In this document: positions 21,618 to 28,938 of the stretch, piece by piece
How the letters are laid out: the number at the start of each line of letters is the position of its first letter
Numbering within the stretch: position 1 is the first letter of the stretch
Translations under genes and position numbers: made by a program
Origin: UBA4716 sp002438865
Lineage (GTDB): Bacteria > Bacillota > Clostridia > UBA1381
Assembly (NCBI GenBank): GCA_937907325.1
Contig: CALERO010000198.1
Location: forward strand, 1 to 28,938
Direction: 5' to 3'
Length of the DNA stretch: 28,938 nt
The notes under the pieces: generated by a model
Seen by the model: only the letters and a program-made list of their open reading frames with translations
Database searches by the model: none
What the model was told of the DNA's origin: nothing

Positions 21618-22919
21618 ATGAAGAAAAAAAGCATTGTTACGCTTTGTTTCTCGGTTGTAATCGCTCTTTTAATCAACTATATTGCATTCTTCGGTTTCAA
21701 TATAGCAGGTTTTTCATGGAGCGGTACGCTGGGAGATAAAGGTATCAAACGAGGCATAGACCTCGCAGGCGGTTCGGTTATCACCTTCCAGGCTGAAACC
21801 GACCAGACTCCCACGGACGATCAGATGTCGGTTGTTGAATCTATTCTTCAGACACGTCTGAACAACGCAGGATATACGGAATCACGTATATCAAGAGGCG
21901 ACAGCGGTACTGTTACCGTTGAAATTCCGTCGGTATACGAAACCGACGAAGCCGCAGCACTGCTCGGAAAGATGGCAAAGCTTACTTTCAGAGATGCTGA
22001 CGACAATGTAGTGCTTGACGGTGCTACGGACATAAAGACAGCTAAGTATCAGTACGGCCCGACTACCGAGAACGGCGCTTCGGAACCGTATGTAGTTGTT
22101 GAATTTACACCCGAGGCAAAGACAAAGTTTGCCGAGGCTACAAAGGCTGCTGCCGCAAGATCAGCCGAAAACAAAAACTACATTTCAATCAAAATGGACG
22201 AAACTGAAATCTCAAATCCGAGAGTTCAGAAAGAAATCAATGATGATTCCTGTATCATTTCGGGAAGCTTTACTCCCGAAAGCGCACAGGAGCTTGCAAA
22301 CCAGATTAAATCGGGTCAGCTCCCCTTTAACCTCAAGGTTGCAAACCAGGAAACAGTCGGTGCGGAGCTTGGCTCGGACGCACTCCCCACAAGCTTGCTC
22401 GCAGCAGGCATAGGCGTACTTCTTATAATGCTCTTTATGGGTATTATGTATAAAGTGCCCGGTCTTATCGCAGACATTGCTTTACTGTTCTATGTGGGTA
22501 TCATAAGCCTTGTATTGGGTATACTTCACGTAAACTTAAGCCTTTCGGGTATTGCCGGTATCGTGCTTTCGATAGGTATGGCGGTCGACGCAGACTGTAT
22601 CATATTTGAAAGAATGAAAGAAGAGCTCCGTCTCGGAAAGACAATCAAGGCTTCCGTTGACGCAGGCTTCAACAAAGCATTCTCGGCTATCCTCGACTCA
22701 AACGTTACGACAATTATTTCGTGCGTTGTACTTAAGCTTTCGGGCATCGGTACGGTTGAAGGCTTTGCCGTAACGCTCGGTATAGGCGTTATACTTTCAA
22801 TGTTCACGGCTATCGTTGTTACAAAGTTCTTGTTAAAGCAGCTTGTAAACATCGGTATAAAGAACAGAAACGCTTTCTACAGACCGATAAAAGTTAAGGG
22901 AGGTGCAGAGAATGAATAA
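21618..22919 (+). CDS. secD: Protein translocase subunit SecD
   Basis: A 433-residue membrane protein. Its first hydrophobic segment is at about 5-30, followed by the signature GIDLAGGSVITFQ and the extracytoplasmic P1 region (DQMSVVESILQTRLNNAGYTE). Five hydrophobic segments make up the C-terminal half, including GIAGIVLSIGMAVDADCIIF, the conserved proton-relay region. SecD with SecF uses the ion gradient to help the SecYEG channel move proteins. The start at 21618 is twelve bases after AAGGA; an in-frame ATG at 21606 abuts the Shine-Dalgarno and is less likely. The gene overlaps secF by 8 bp. It has a strong promoter of its own. Confidence 0.96.
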   Translation: MKKKSIVTLCFSVVIALLINYIAFFGFNIAGFSWSGTLGDKGIKRGIDLAGGSVITFQAETDQTPTDDQMSVVESILQTRLNNAGYTESRISRGDSGTVTVEIPSVYETDEAAALLGKMAKLTFRDADDNVVLDGATDIKTAKYQYGPTTENGASEPYVVVEFTPEAKTKFAEATKAAAARSAENKNYISIKMDETEISNPRVQKEINDDSCIISGSFTPESAQELANQIKSGQLPFNLKVANQETVGAELGSDALPTSLLAAGIGVLLIMLFMGIMYKVPGLIADIALLFYVGIISLVLGILHVNLSLSGIAGIVLSIGMAVDADCIIFERMKEELRLGKTIKASVDAGFNKAFSAILDSNVTTIISCVVLKLSGIGTVEGFAVTLGIGVILSMFTAIVVTKFLLKQLVNIGIKNRNAFYRPIKVKGGAENE

Positions 22920-23844
22920 CAGAAACTTTACGGCTAACAGATGGAAATTTGTTATTATTCCCGCACTTATAATCGTACTGGGTATAGTAATGTACATTGT
23001 ACACGGCGGTTTCAACTTTGACGTTGAATTCCTCGGCGGTACAAGAATGCAGGTTGAACTCGGCCAGGAATTTAACAACGACGACATCAGCAAAGCAGTA
23101 ATGGATAAATTCAATTTGTCCGCCGCTGTTCAGAAGTCGGGTACAAGCCCCACACAGGCAGTTATAAAAATTCAGAACACCGATGACAACACAGACGCAC
23201 AGAACAAGGTATTCGACCTCTTAAAGGAAAAATACAATCTTGCAGACGATGCAAAGCCCATGTCTGTTTCGACAGCATCGGCAAGCTTCGGTCTTGAGGT
23301 GCAGAGAAAGGCTCTCCTCTATACTTTGATAGCTATTATATGCATACTTATCTATATAGCAATCAGATTTGAATGGAGAAGCGCTATTATGGCGGTTGTT
23401 GCGCTTGCAATCAACGTTGTTGTTATGGCGGCTGTGTATGCGATTACAAACATTGCGCTTAACACCACATTTATTGCGGCAATGCTCACGATTGTCGGTT
23501 ATTCGATTAACAATACAATCGTCATTTTCGACCGTATACGTGAAAATCAGAAAACACGTACAAAGAACGAAACCATTTCGCAGATGGTTGACAGAAGTAT
23601 CGTTGAAACACTCGGAAGAACTCTTAATTCCACAATTACAACGCTTATCACTATAGTGCTTATCTATATCCTCGGCGTTACGACAATTAAGGAATTTGCA
23701 CTTCCGCTTATCATCGGTATCGTAATCGGTGCTTACACATCAATCTTTATAGCAAGCACATTCTGGGCTTCATGGAAAGAATCAAATATGAAAGCCAAGG
23801 CAGAAGCCGCTGCTGAAAGAAAAGCAACGAAGAAAAGCAAATAA
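22912..23844 (+). CDS. secF: Protein translocase subunit SecF
   Basis: A 310-residue membrane protein. It has a first hydrophobic segment (about 14-34), then the SecF signature FNFDVEFLGGTRMQVE, a short extracytoplasmic domain, and five more segments including TIVGYSINNTIVIFDRIREN, typical of SecF. The tail is rich in Ala, Lys and Glu. GGGAGG is eight bases before the ATG, inside secD, and the ATGAATAA overlap makes the two coupled. Having separate secD and secF genes contrasts with the fused SecDF of Bacillus. Confidence 0.96.
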   Translation: MNNRNFTANRWKFVIIPALIIVLGIVMYIVHGGFNFDVEFLGGTRMQVELGQEFNNDDISKAVMDKFNLSAAVQKSGTSPTQAVIKIQNTDDNTDAQNKVFDLLKEKYNLADDAKPMSVSTASASFGLEVQRKALLYTLIAIICILIYIAIRFEWRSAIMAVVALAINVVVMAAVYAITNIALNTTFIAAMLTIVGYSINNTIVIFDRIRENQKTRTKNETISQMVDRSIVETLGRTLNSTITTLITIVLIYILGVTTIKEFALPLIIGIVIGAYTSIFIASTFWASWKESNMKAKAEAAAERKATKKSK

Positions 23845-23848
23845 AACA

Positions 23849-23887
23849 CAAAAAATGAGTTCGGTTTAAACCGAACTCATTTTTTTA
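23849..23887. terminator. Bidirectional terminator between secF and hslO
   Basis: The stem ATGAGTTCGGTTT pairs perfectly with AAACCGAACTCAT, flanked by A and T runs on both sides. It serves the convergent secDF and cdaA-cdaR-hslO operons. Confidence 0.9.
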
Positions 23888-23897
23888 TACTGAATTG

Positions 23898-24782
23898 TTA
23901 TTTCGCTTTTTTGAGCATTTCCTCAAGCTCTGCCTTATCAAAGGTATATTTCTTATTGCAGAACTGACAGCACATTTCCGCCTCGCCCTGTTCTTCTATA
24001 ATTGATGATATTTCGTCCTTGCCTATTGATATAAGCGCACGTTTCATTCTCTCACGTGAGCATTTGCACTCATATTTCGGAGTCACCGTCTTATTTTCCA
24101 TAAGCATCGAAAATCCGCTTGTTACCCTGAACGCCATATCCTGTGCGTTCATACCGCCGCTTATCATTTCCGTTACGCTCGGCAGTCCGGCAATTATATT
24201 TTCAAGCTTTTCAGCCATATCATCCGTTGCCTCGGGCATAAGCTGTATCATAAATCCACCTGCGGCTTTTACGGAATTATCCGTATCCACCAGAACGCCC
24301 AAAGCAATCGCTGTCGGTATCTGCTCGCTTTTTGCGTAATAATATGTCAAATCCTCGGCTATCTCGCCCGACACAAGCGGTATTCTGCCTATGTACGGCT
24401 CTTTTAAGCCAAGATCACGGATTACGCTTAAATCTCCCCTGCCGACTCCTCCGCCGACATCAATCTTGCCTTTTTCGTTAAGCGGCAAATCAACATACGG
24501 ATTATGCACGTATCCTCTCACTCTTAACTCGCTGTCCGTCACCGCAACAAGCCGTCCCAAAGGGCCGTCGCCGTTTATCTGCAAAGTAAGCGTGTCCGTT
24601 TCGCTTTTAAGTCCTGCCGCTCCCATAAGCACCGCTCCGCTCAATAATCTGCCCAGCGCCGCCGTTGCCACGGGATTGGTATCGTGTATTTTATGCGCTT
24701 CATTTACAAGCTCCGTTGTAACGGTGCAAAAAACACGTATCGCACCGTCCATGCTGTTTCCTCTTACAAGTACGTCTGACAT
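23898..24782 (-). CDS. hslO: Redox-regulated chaperone Hsp33
   Basis: A 294-residue protein. The N-terminal core has VRGNSMDGAIRVF, ATAALGRLLSGAVLMG and LTLQINGDGPLG. The zinc/redox switch is in the tail: YECKCSRERM (Cys239, Cys241) and MCCQFCNKKY (Cys272, Cys275 with an extra Cys271). Hsp33 binds zinc when reduced and becomes an ATP-independent holdase when oxidised in the cytoplasm, a useful protection for an anaerobe. It starts 14 bp after cdaR and ends the cdaA-cdaR-hslO operon. The bidirectional terminator lies 11 bp downstream. Confidence 0.96.
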   Translation of the reverse strand: MSDVLVRGNSMDGAIRVFCTVTTELVNEAHKIHDTNPVATAALGRLLSGAVLMGAAGLKSETDTLTLQINGDGPLGRLVAVTDSELRVRGYVHNPYVDLPLNEKGKIDVGGGVGRGDLSVIRDLGLKEPYIGRIPLVSGEIAEDLTYYYAKSEQIPTAIALGVLVDTDNSVKAAGGFMIQLMPEATDDMAEKLENIIAGLPSVTEMISGGMNAQDMAFRVTSGFSMLMENKTVTPKYECKCSRERMKRALISIGKDEISSIIEEQGEAEMCCQFCNKKYTFDKAELEEMLKKAK

Positions 24783-24796
24783 ATAATCGTTCCTTT

Positions 24797-25981
24797 CTAT
24801 TTTCTGCTTATTCTTACCGTTGTATGATATGTATCCGAGGTGCTGACCGTATCGCCGTCTATGATTACGGGCAGTATATGCACGCCCTCGCCTACGCCCT
24901 TTATGTCCACATGCGCTTTGATGTTATCGGTATTCAATCTGTCCTCGGCGGCACGCACCTTTGCTTTTACCCTGTCAACTGTCACGTTCATATCGTCCGG
25001 AACATTTTCAGCCGACACTTCAAGCTCAAATTCCTGTTCCTCAAGCTTTGAAAGATTTACCTTTACACGTGCCTTTTTGCTTTCTTCGGGGATATACATT
25101 CCCTCGGTTTCCAAAAGGCTGTACCCGTTTGAATCGTCGGTACTGTCTATCACGGCATACACACATTCGTCCGTATTCCCCGGCAGAACGCCCACCTCAA
25201 CGGAGGTTGTCATAATCGTGCATTTGTCCTCGTTGAGCACATACGACTTTGCCATTTCGTCCGACAGCTTAAGCTTTACGGGGAGCGTCTTTTTGGGGTA
25301 GACAGTATTTTTCACCATAACCTCCGCCGTGGGAGATTCAAGCGTTTCGTTCTTCTCGATATAACTTCCCGTGTTGTTCAGAAGAAGATACTTCACGGGC
25401 ATTTTATTGTTTCCCGCAAGATTTGTTATATTAACATTTGCAATGCCGTAGGAAACGTTGTCAAGCTCACTCTGCGAACCCGTAATGGTAACACTGCCGT
25501 TTAACAGCTCCGACTTTACAAGTTTTTCCTTTAAAGTTCCCGTCTGTTCAAGCTTAACCGGTATTTCCTTTTCACACAGCTTTTCAACCTTTATCGGAAT
25601 CTGACCGTATTTTTCCTTTTCGACGGTTATACGTGTTGTGGGAAGCACAATACTTCCCGTAAGGGTATATTCTCCCTCGCCCGTAATGTCCGAAACATCA
25701 GCCTCAAGGCGTATCTTATCCATATTATCAATAAGTTCACGCCGCTTTCCGCTCACAACCACCGACGCCGCCGGTATATTGTTTCTGCCCGTTATCACAA
25801 GTCCCCGGTCACGCAGTTCCGTTTCGCCCGAAAATGTTATTTTCAGTCCCGAAACTGTGGTTTCAATATCGGGATTATTGACATAGTTTACGGCTATCCA
25901 TACTCCTATTGCAAGCACAAGCGAAAGCACTATCATTTTCATATTGCCCCTGTGCCGTTTATTTTTTAATTCTTTAATCAT
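24797..25981 (-). CDS. cdaR: CdaA regulatory protein CdaR (YbbR-domain)
   Basis: A 394-residue membrane-anchored protein. A basic N-terminus (KNKRHRG) precedes a single membrane segment (about 15-34, MIVLSLVLAIGVWIAVNYV). Several YbbR beta-repeats follow outside the membrane (with VSGLKITFSG, VVVSGKRRELIDNM, VTITGSQSELDNV). CdaR binds CdaA and tunes c-di-AMP synthesis. Its ATG overlaps the cdaA stop (ATGA). The usual next gene, glmM, is not here; hslO follows instead. Confidence 0.93.
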   Translation of the reverse strand: MIKELKNKRHRGNMKMIVLSLVLAIGVWIAVNYVNNPDIETTVSGLKITFSGETELRDRGLVITGRNNIPAASVVVSGKRRELIDNMDKIRLEADVSDITGEGEYTLTGSIVLPTTRITVEKEKYGQIPIKVEKLCEKEIPVKLEQTGTLKEKLVKSELLNGSVTITGSQSELDNVSYGIANVNITNLAGNNKMPVKYLLLNNTGSYIEKNETLESPTAEVMVKNTVYPKKTLPVKLKLSDEMAKSYVLNEDKCTIMTTSVEVGVLPGNTDECVYAVIDSTDDSNGYSLLETEGMYIPEESKKARVKVNLSKLEEQEFELEVSAENVPDDMNVTVDRVKAKVRAAEDRLNTDNIKAHVDIKGVGEGVHILPVIIDGDTVSTSDTYHTTVRISRK

Positions 25982-26820
25982 TTTGACCTCCAGAACTTCA
26001 GCTTATCCATTTTATCCGCCTTATCGGTATCCTGTATGAAAATCTTATTGAGCGCTCTCGTAAGCGATTCTCCCGTAAGATTTCGTGTAAGCGTGCCGTT
26101 TCTCGCTATGGAGATTTTACCGGTTTCCTCACTCACAACTATTACTATGGCGTCCGTGCTTTCGCTGAGTCCCATTGCGGCACGGTGCCTTGTTCCGAGT
26201 TCGTATGATATGTTATTGTTGGTCGTAAGCGGAAGCATACAGCCTGCCGCCATTATCTTGTTTCGGCGTATTATAACCGCACCGTCATGGAGCGGCGTGT
26301 TCGGCACAAATATATTTTCCAGTATACCGCTCGAAACGTTTGCCTCAAGCATTATTCCAGATGTGAGAAAATCCCCGAGCTTTGTTTCTCTTTCCATTAC
26401 TATGAGCGCACCCGTTTTCGTGGCGGACATATCCACCGCCGCCTTAACGACCGACTCTATCGTCATATGTATATCGTTCACTTCGGGATCGCTGCCGAAA
26501 TCTATAAATCTGCCCACCTTAAAGCGTCCCATTCGCTCAAGCAGATTTCTAAGCTCCGGCTGAAAAATAACCACTATCGCAAAAAGTCCTATCTGCATTG
26601 CTCCGCCCAGGATATAGCTGAGAGCATTTAACTTATACAATCTGCTCAGCATAAAAATGATAAGCAGAATAACTACACCCTTTACAAGCTGCATGGCACG
26701 TGTCTCGCGTATCAGCTTAATCAAATAATAAATTATTATCGCAACTATTAAAATATCAACTATATCGCTTAATCTTATCAGCTGTATATATTTAATCAAA
26801 TATTCCAAAACGCCGTTCAT
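25978..26820 (-). CDS. cdaA: Diadenylate cyclase CdaA
   Basis: A 280-residue protein. Three membrane segments (about 20-38, 45-60, 68-88) lead to the DAC domain, with the catalytic NTPLHDGAVII (Asp-Gly-Ala at 179-181) and GTRHRAAMGLSE (Arg-His-Arg at 211-213). It joins two ATP into c-di-AMP, which controls potassium and osmolyte uptake and wall homeostasis. GGAGG lies eight bases before the ATG. It heads an operon with cdaR and hslO. Confidence 0.97.
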   Translation of the reverse strand: MNGVLEYLIKYIQLIRLSDIVDILIVAIIIYYLIKLIRETRAMQLVKGVVILLIIFMLSRLYKLNALSYILGGAMQIGLFAIVVIFQPELRNLLERMGRFKVGRFIDFGSDPEVNDIHMTIESVVKAAVDMSATKTGALIVMERETKLGDFLTSGIMLEANVSSGILENIFVPNTPLHDGAVIIRRNKIMAAGCMLPLTTNNNISYELGTRHRAAMGLSESTDAIVIVVSEETGKISIARNGTLTRNLTGESLTRALNKIFIQDTDKADKMDKLKFWRSK

Positions 26821-26854
26821 CCGAAAATCCTCCGTATTTTTTCACTATAATATT

Positions 26855-26883
26855 ATTATACACTATCTTTTTGTATTTTTCCA
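26855..26883 (-). promoter_or_regulatory. Promoter of cdaA-cdaR-hslO
   Basis: On the minus strand TGGAAA (26883-26878) and TATAAT (26860-26855) with a 17-bp spacer, about 35 bp before the ATG. The -35 is weak. Confidence 0.6.
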
Positions 26884-26914
26884 TAGCTGAAAAAAATATT
26901 TTTTAAAATTTTTA

Positions 26915-26943
26915 TTGTATATTGTGACTTTTTATGTTATAAT
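26915..26943 (+). promoter_or_regulatory. Promoter of the stalk/cohesin-like gene
   Basis: TTGTAT (26915-26920) and TATAAT (26938-26943) with a 17-bp spacer, 35 bp before the ATG. Confidence 0.65.
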
Positions 26944-26978
26944 TGTCTTATAAATTTTAGTTTAAAGGAAGGATACTT

Positions 26979-27974
26979 ATGAAAAAGAAGATTTTAAGCC
27001 TTTTGGCGGCAATTGCCATGCTTGCATGCACATCAACCGCAGTTATGGCTGACAAAGAAAACAATTCTCCCGACGTTTACGTTGACGGCGAAATCGTAAA
27101 ATTTGCAGATCAGAAAGCCGTTATTATGAACGACTTCACCATGATCCCCGTAAGAGGCGTATTTAACGCTATGGGTGCACGTGTTGACTGGGACGGAGAA
27201 ACACAGACAGTTACAATAAACAGCAGAAACAATATGATTCGTGTAAAGCTTACCATAGGCAGCGACGTTATGACCGTATATAACTTTATCGACGTTTTGT
27301 CGGCAGAGGAAACAAAGGTTACTCTCGATGCTCCCCCTGTAATAATAAACGATAACGAAACCTACAGAACGCTTATCCCGTTAAGAGCAATAAGCGAAAG
27401 CCTTAAGTCGGACGTTAAATGGGACGGCGAAAGCTTTGCCGTTTATATCACAACTCCCGATATAGAAAAGATTGAAAATAAGGCTGCTCTTTCGCTTTCC
27501 GCAGACAAAGCAGAGGTTGCGGAGGGTGACGAGCTTGCGCTTTACATCGACCTTAAAAACCTTGCGTCATACCCCGGCAACTTTGTAAGCGGTGTGACCG
27601 CATCAGTTAAGTACGACAAGGAAAACTTTGAATTTGTCAAGGCTTATCTTTGCGATGAAAAGGGCGAACAGGTTTCGGGCGACACAGGCGCCGATAACGC
27701 AGATTACACCGAGGACAGCTTAAAGACAGTCCACATCACAATTAATTCCGAAACGGCAATTAAGGCAGATGACTCTGTATTAAAGCTCATCTTCAAGGCT
27801 AAGAACACAAAGCCGAGTACATTTGTTCTCATGAACAGATACAATACACAGATCGGACACGATACATCGCTCCAGCTTACAAATTCAGACCTTGTAATAA
27901 CACAGCTTTCGGGCAATCAGCTCACAATCGATCAGACACCGGTTATAGTAAATGCCGAAGCAGCGGAGAAATAA
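26979..27974 (+). CDS. Secreted stalk-domain (copper amine oxidase N-like) and cohesin-like protein
   Basis: A 331-residue protein. A signal peptide (KKK, hydrophobic core, cleavage expected after MA at residue 24) is followed by a stalk domain of the copper amine oxidase N-terminal type (about 31-160; MIPVRGVFNAMGARVDWDG, and later LIPLRAISESLKSDVKWDG). Residues about 168-325 resemble a cohesin-type beta-sandwich (LSLSADKAEVAEGDELALYI, then VSGVTASVKYDKENFEFVKA). The first domain type is a wall-binding module in many Clostridia. Cohesins bind dockerins in cellulosomes, but no dockerin or sorting signal is visible, so it may only be a structural wall protein. AAGGAAGGA is upstream of the ATG. 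A terminator follows. Confidence 0.85.
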   Translation: MKKKILSLLAAIAMLACTSTAVMADKENNSPDVYVDGEIVKFADQKAVIMNDFTMIPVRGVFNAMGARVDWDGETQTVTINSRNNMIRVKLTIGSDVMTVYNFIDVLSAEETKVTLDAPPVIINDNETYRTLIPLRAISESLKSDVKWDGESFAVYITTPDIEKIENKAALSLSADKAEVAEGDELALYIDLKNLASYPGNFVSGVTASVKYDKENFEFVKAYLCDEKGEQVSGDTGADNADYTEDSLKTVHITINSETAIKADDSVLKLIFKAKNTKPSTFVLMNRYNTQIGHDTSLQLTNSDLVITQLSGNQLTIDQTPVIVNAEAAEK

Positions 27975-27991
27975 GTAAAAAATCAGCAAAG

Positions 27992-28017
27992 GAGCTGTCC
28001 CGTCGGGGCAGCTCTTT
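27992..28017 (+). terminator. Hairpin terminator between the stalk protein and hydF
   Basis: The stem GAGCTGTCCC/GGGGCAGCTC (one G-T pair) has a 3-base loop, followed by TTTT. hydF starts 19 bp later with no room for a promoter between, so read-through from the stalk gene is possible. Confidence 0.75.
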
Positions 28018-28036
28018 TAAGTAAGGAGATGATTTT

Positions 28037-28938
28037 ATGGAAAAAACGCCTATTGCATTCCGCACCCACGTTTCGATTTTCGGAAACACCAATGCCGGAA
28101 AATCCGCCCTGTTTAATGCGCTTATCGGTCAGGATATGGTGATTGTTTCCGAAAAGCACGGCACAACCACCGATCCCGTAATAAAGGCAATGGAGCTTAT
28201 CCCCTACGGTCCGATTGCGCTTGCCGATACGGCAGGTCTGGGCGACTGCTCCGACATAGGCAAAGAGCGTATGCAAAAAACGGAAAAAATTCTTGACAGA
28301 ACGGATTTTGCAATCTATGCAGCCGCCTGTGATGATTTTGATAAGTCCGCATACGAGCGTGCAAAAGAAAGCTTTTCAAAAAAGCATATACCGCACCTGC
28401 TTGTGTTCACAAAATCCGATAAAGATAGCGGCACGCTTAAAGAGGAATATCCCGATGCGGTGTTTGTATCGGTTTATGACAAAAATTCAATCAATGCACT
28501 GAAGGGCATTTTAAACGCACGGCTCCCGAAAGACGAGTCAACTGAAACAATGGTGGGCGATTTACTGCCTTACGGCAGCACCGTTGTGATGGTTATCCCG
28601 ATAGACAGCGAAGCCCCAAAAGGCAGAATTATTCTTCCGCAGGTACAGTTTCTGCGTGATTGTCTTGACCACGGTATGAAAGCCGTTGCCGTGCGTGACA
28701 CGGAGCTTGAGGAAACTCTTGCGGAGCTTAACAGGGTCGATCTTGTCGTGACAGACTCACAGGCGTTTAAGTTTGTTTCATCGGTTGTACCGAAAGACAT
28801 AAAGCTTACGTCATTTTCAATGATGATGGCACGTATGAAGGGCGATTTGAAAGCCTTTGCCGACGGCGCCGCCGCCATAGAAAATCTCAAAGACGGCAGC
28901 CGCATACTTATGGCGGAGGCATGCACGCACAATTCCTC
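28037..28938 (+). CDS. hydF: [FeFe]-hydrogenase maturation GTPase HydF (C-terminus beyond window)
   Basis: Codons 1-300 are visible with no stop. The GTPase domain has the P-loop GNTNAGKS (16-23), the KHGTTTDPV switch and DTAGLGD. The middle domain carries the HydF signature PIDSEAPKGRIILPQVQF. The cluster-binding CTH (Cys296-Thr-His) sits just before the window ends, so roughly 100 residues are missing. HydF is the scaffold on which HydE and HydG assemble the di-iron subcluster for [FeFe]-hydrogenase. AAGGAG precedes the ATG by eight bases. It shows that the host makes [FeFe]-hydrogenase. hydE and hydG are not seen here. Confidence 0.95.
   Translation, partial: MEKTPIAFRTHVSIFGNTNAGKSALFNALIGQDMVIVSEKHGTTTDPVIKAMELIPYGPIALADTAGLGDCSDIGKERMQKTEKILDRTDFAIYAAACDDFDKSAYERAKESFSKKHIPHLLVFTKSDKDSGTLKEEYPDAVFVSVYDKNSINALKGILNARLPKDESTETMVGDLLPYGSTVVMVIPIDSEAPKGRIILPQVQFLRDCLDHGMKAVAVRDTELEETLAELNRVDLVVTDSQAFKFVSSVVPKDIKLTSFSMMMARMKGDLKAFADGAAAIENLKDGSRILMAEACTHNS

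Overview
The window looks like chromosome from a strictly anaerobic, moderately low-GC Firmicute of the class Clostridia, probably a gut or rumen commensal. The reasons are the AsnA-AsnS pair, the CdaA-CdaR c-di-AMP module, HydF ([FeFe]-hydrogenase maturation), a glycyl radical enzyme with its activase, AGGAGG-type ribosome binding sites, and sigma-A promoters with 17-bp spacers. No rRNA, tRNA, CRISPR array, transposase or prophage gene was seen.

Layout. 1-1.6 kb: start of asnS, asnA and a DUF896 gene on the minus strand, then a tiny Cys-rich membrane protein gene on the plus strand. 1.6-2.2 kb: a composite array of palindromic intergenic repeats. 2.2-12.8 kb: a catabolic island. It holds a CE7-type esterase, then an operon of a divergent glycyl radical enzyme, its radical-SAM activase and an unassigned TIM-barrel glycosidase-like protein. 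An AraC-type regulator is divergent from that operon, with three phased direct repeats between them. A GH2 glycosidase with its own divergent AraC regulator follows. 12.8-15.3 kb: a thioredoxin-reductase-like flavoprotein, a second composite repeat array and a GT2 glycosyltransferase. 15.4-18.1 kb: GNAT acetyltransferase, acyl-activating ligase and carrier protein in one operon, then a small orphan gene. 18.1-21.4 kb: THUMP RNA methyltransferase and RNase R. 21.5-23.9 kb: secD-secF. 23.9-26.8 kb: cdaA-cdaR-hslO on the minus strand. 27.0-28.9 kb: a secreted stalk plus cohesin-like protein and a partial hydF.

How it may work together. In the island, the GH2 enzyme, esterase and TIM-barrel protein could release or trim a decorated sugar or glycoside. 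The glycyl radical enzyme could then carry out a radical elimination or cleavage on the product. Its active-site context (Cys-Trp-Glu-Phe) and its short length (682 aa) differ from the classes I know, so its substrate is the main open question. The two repeat arrays share modules and have covarying hairpins. In both places one module starts exactly at the stop codon of a gene.
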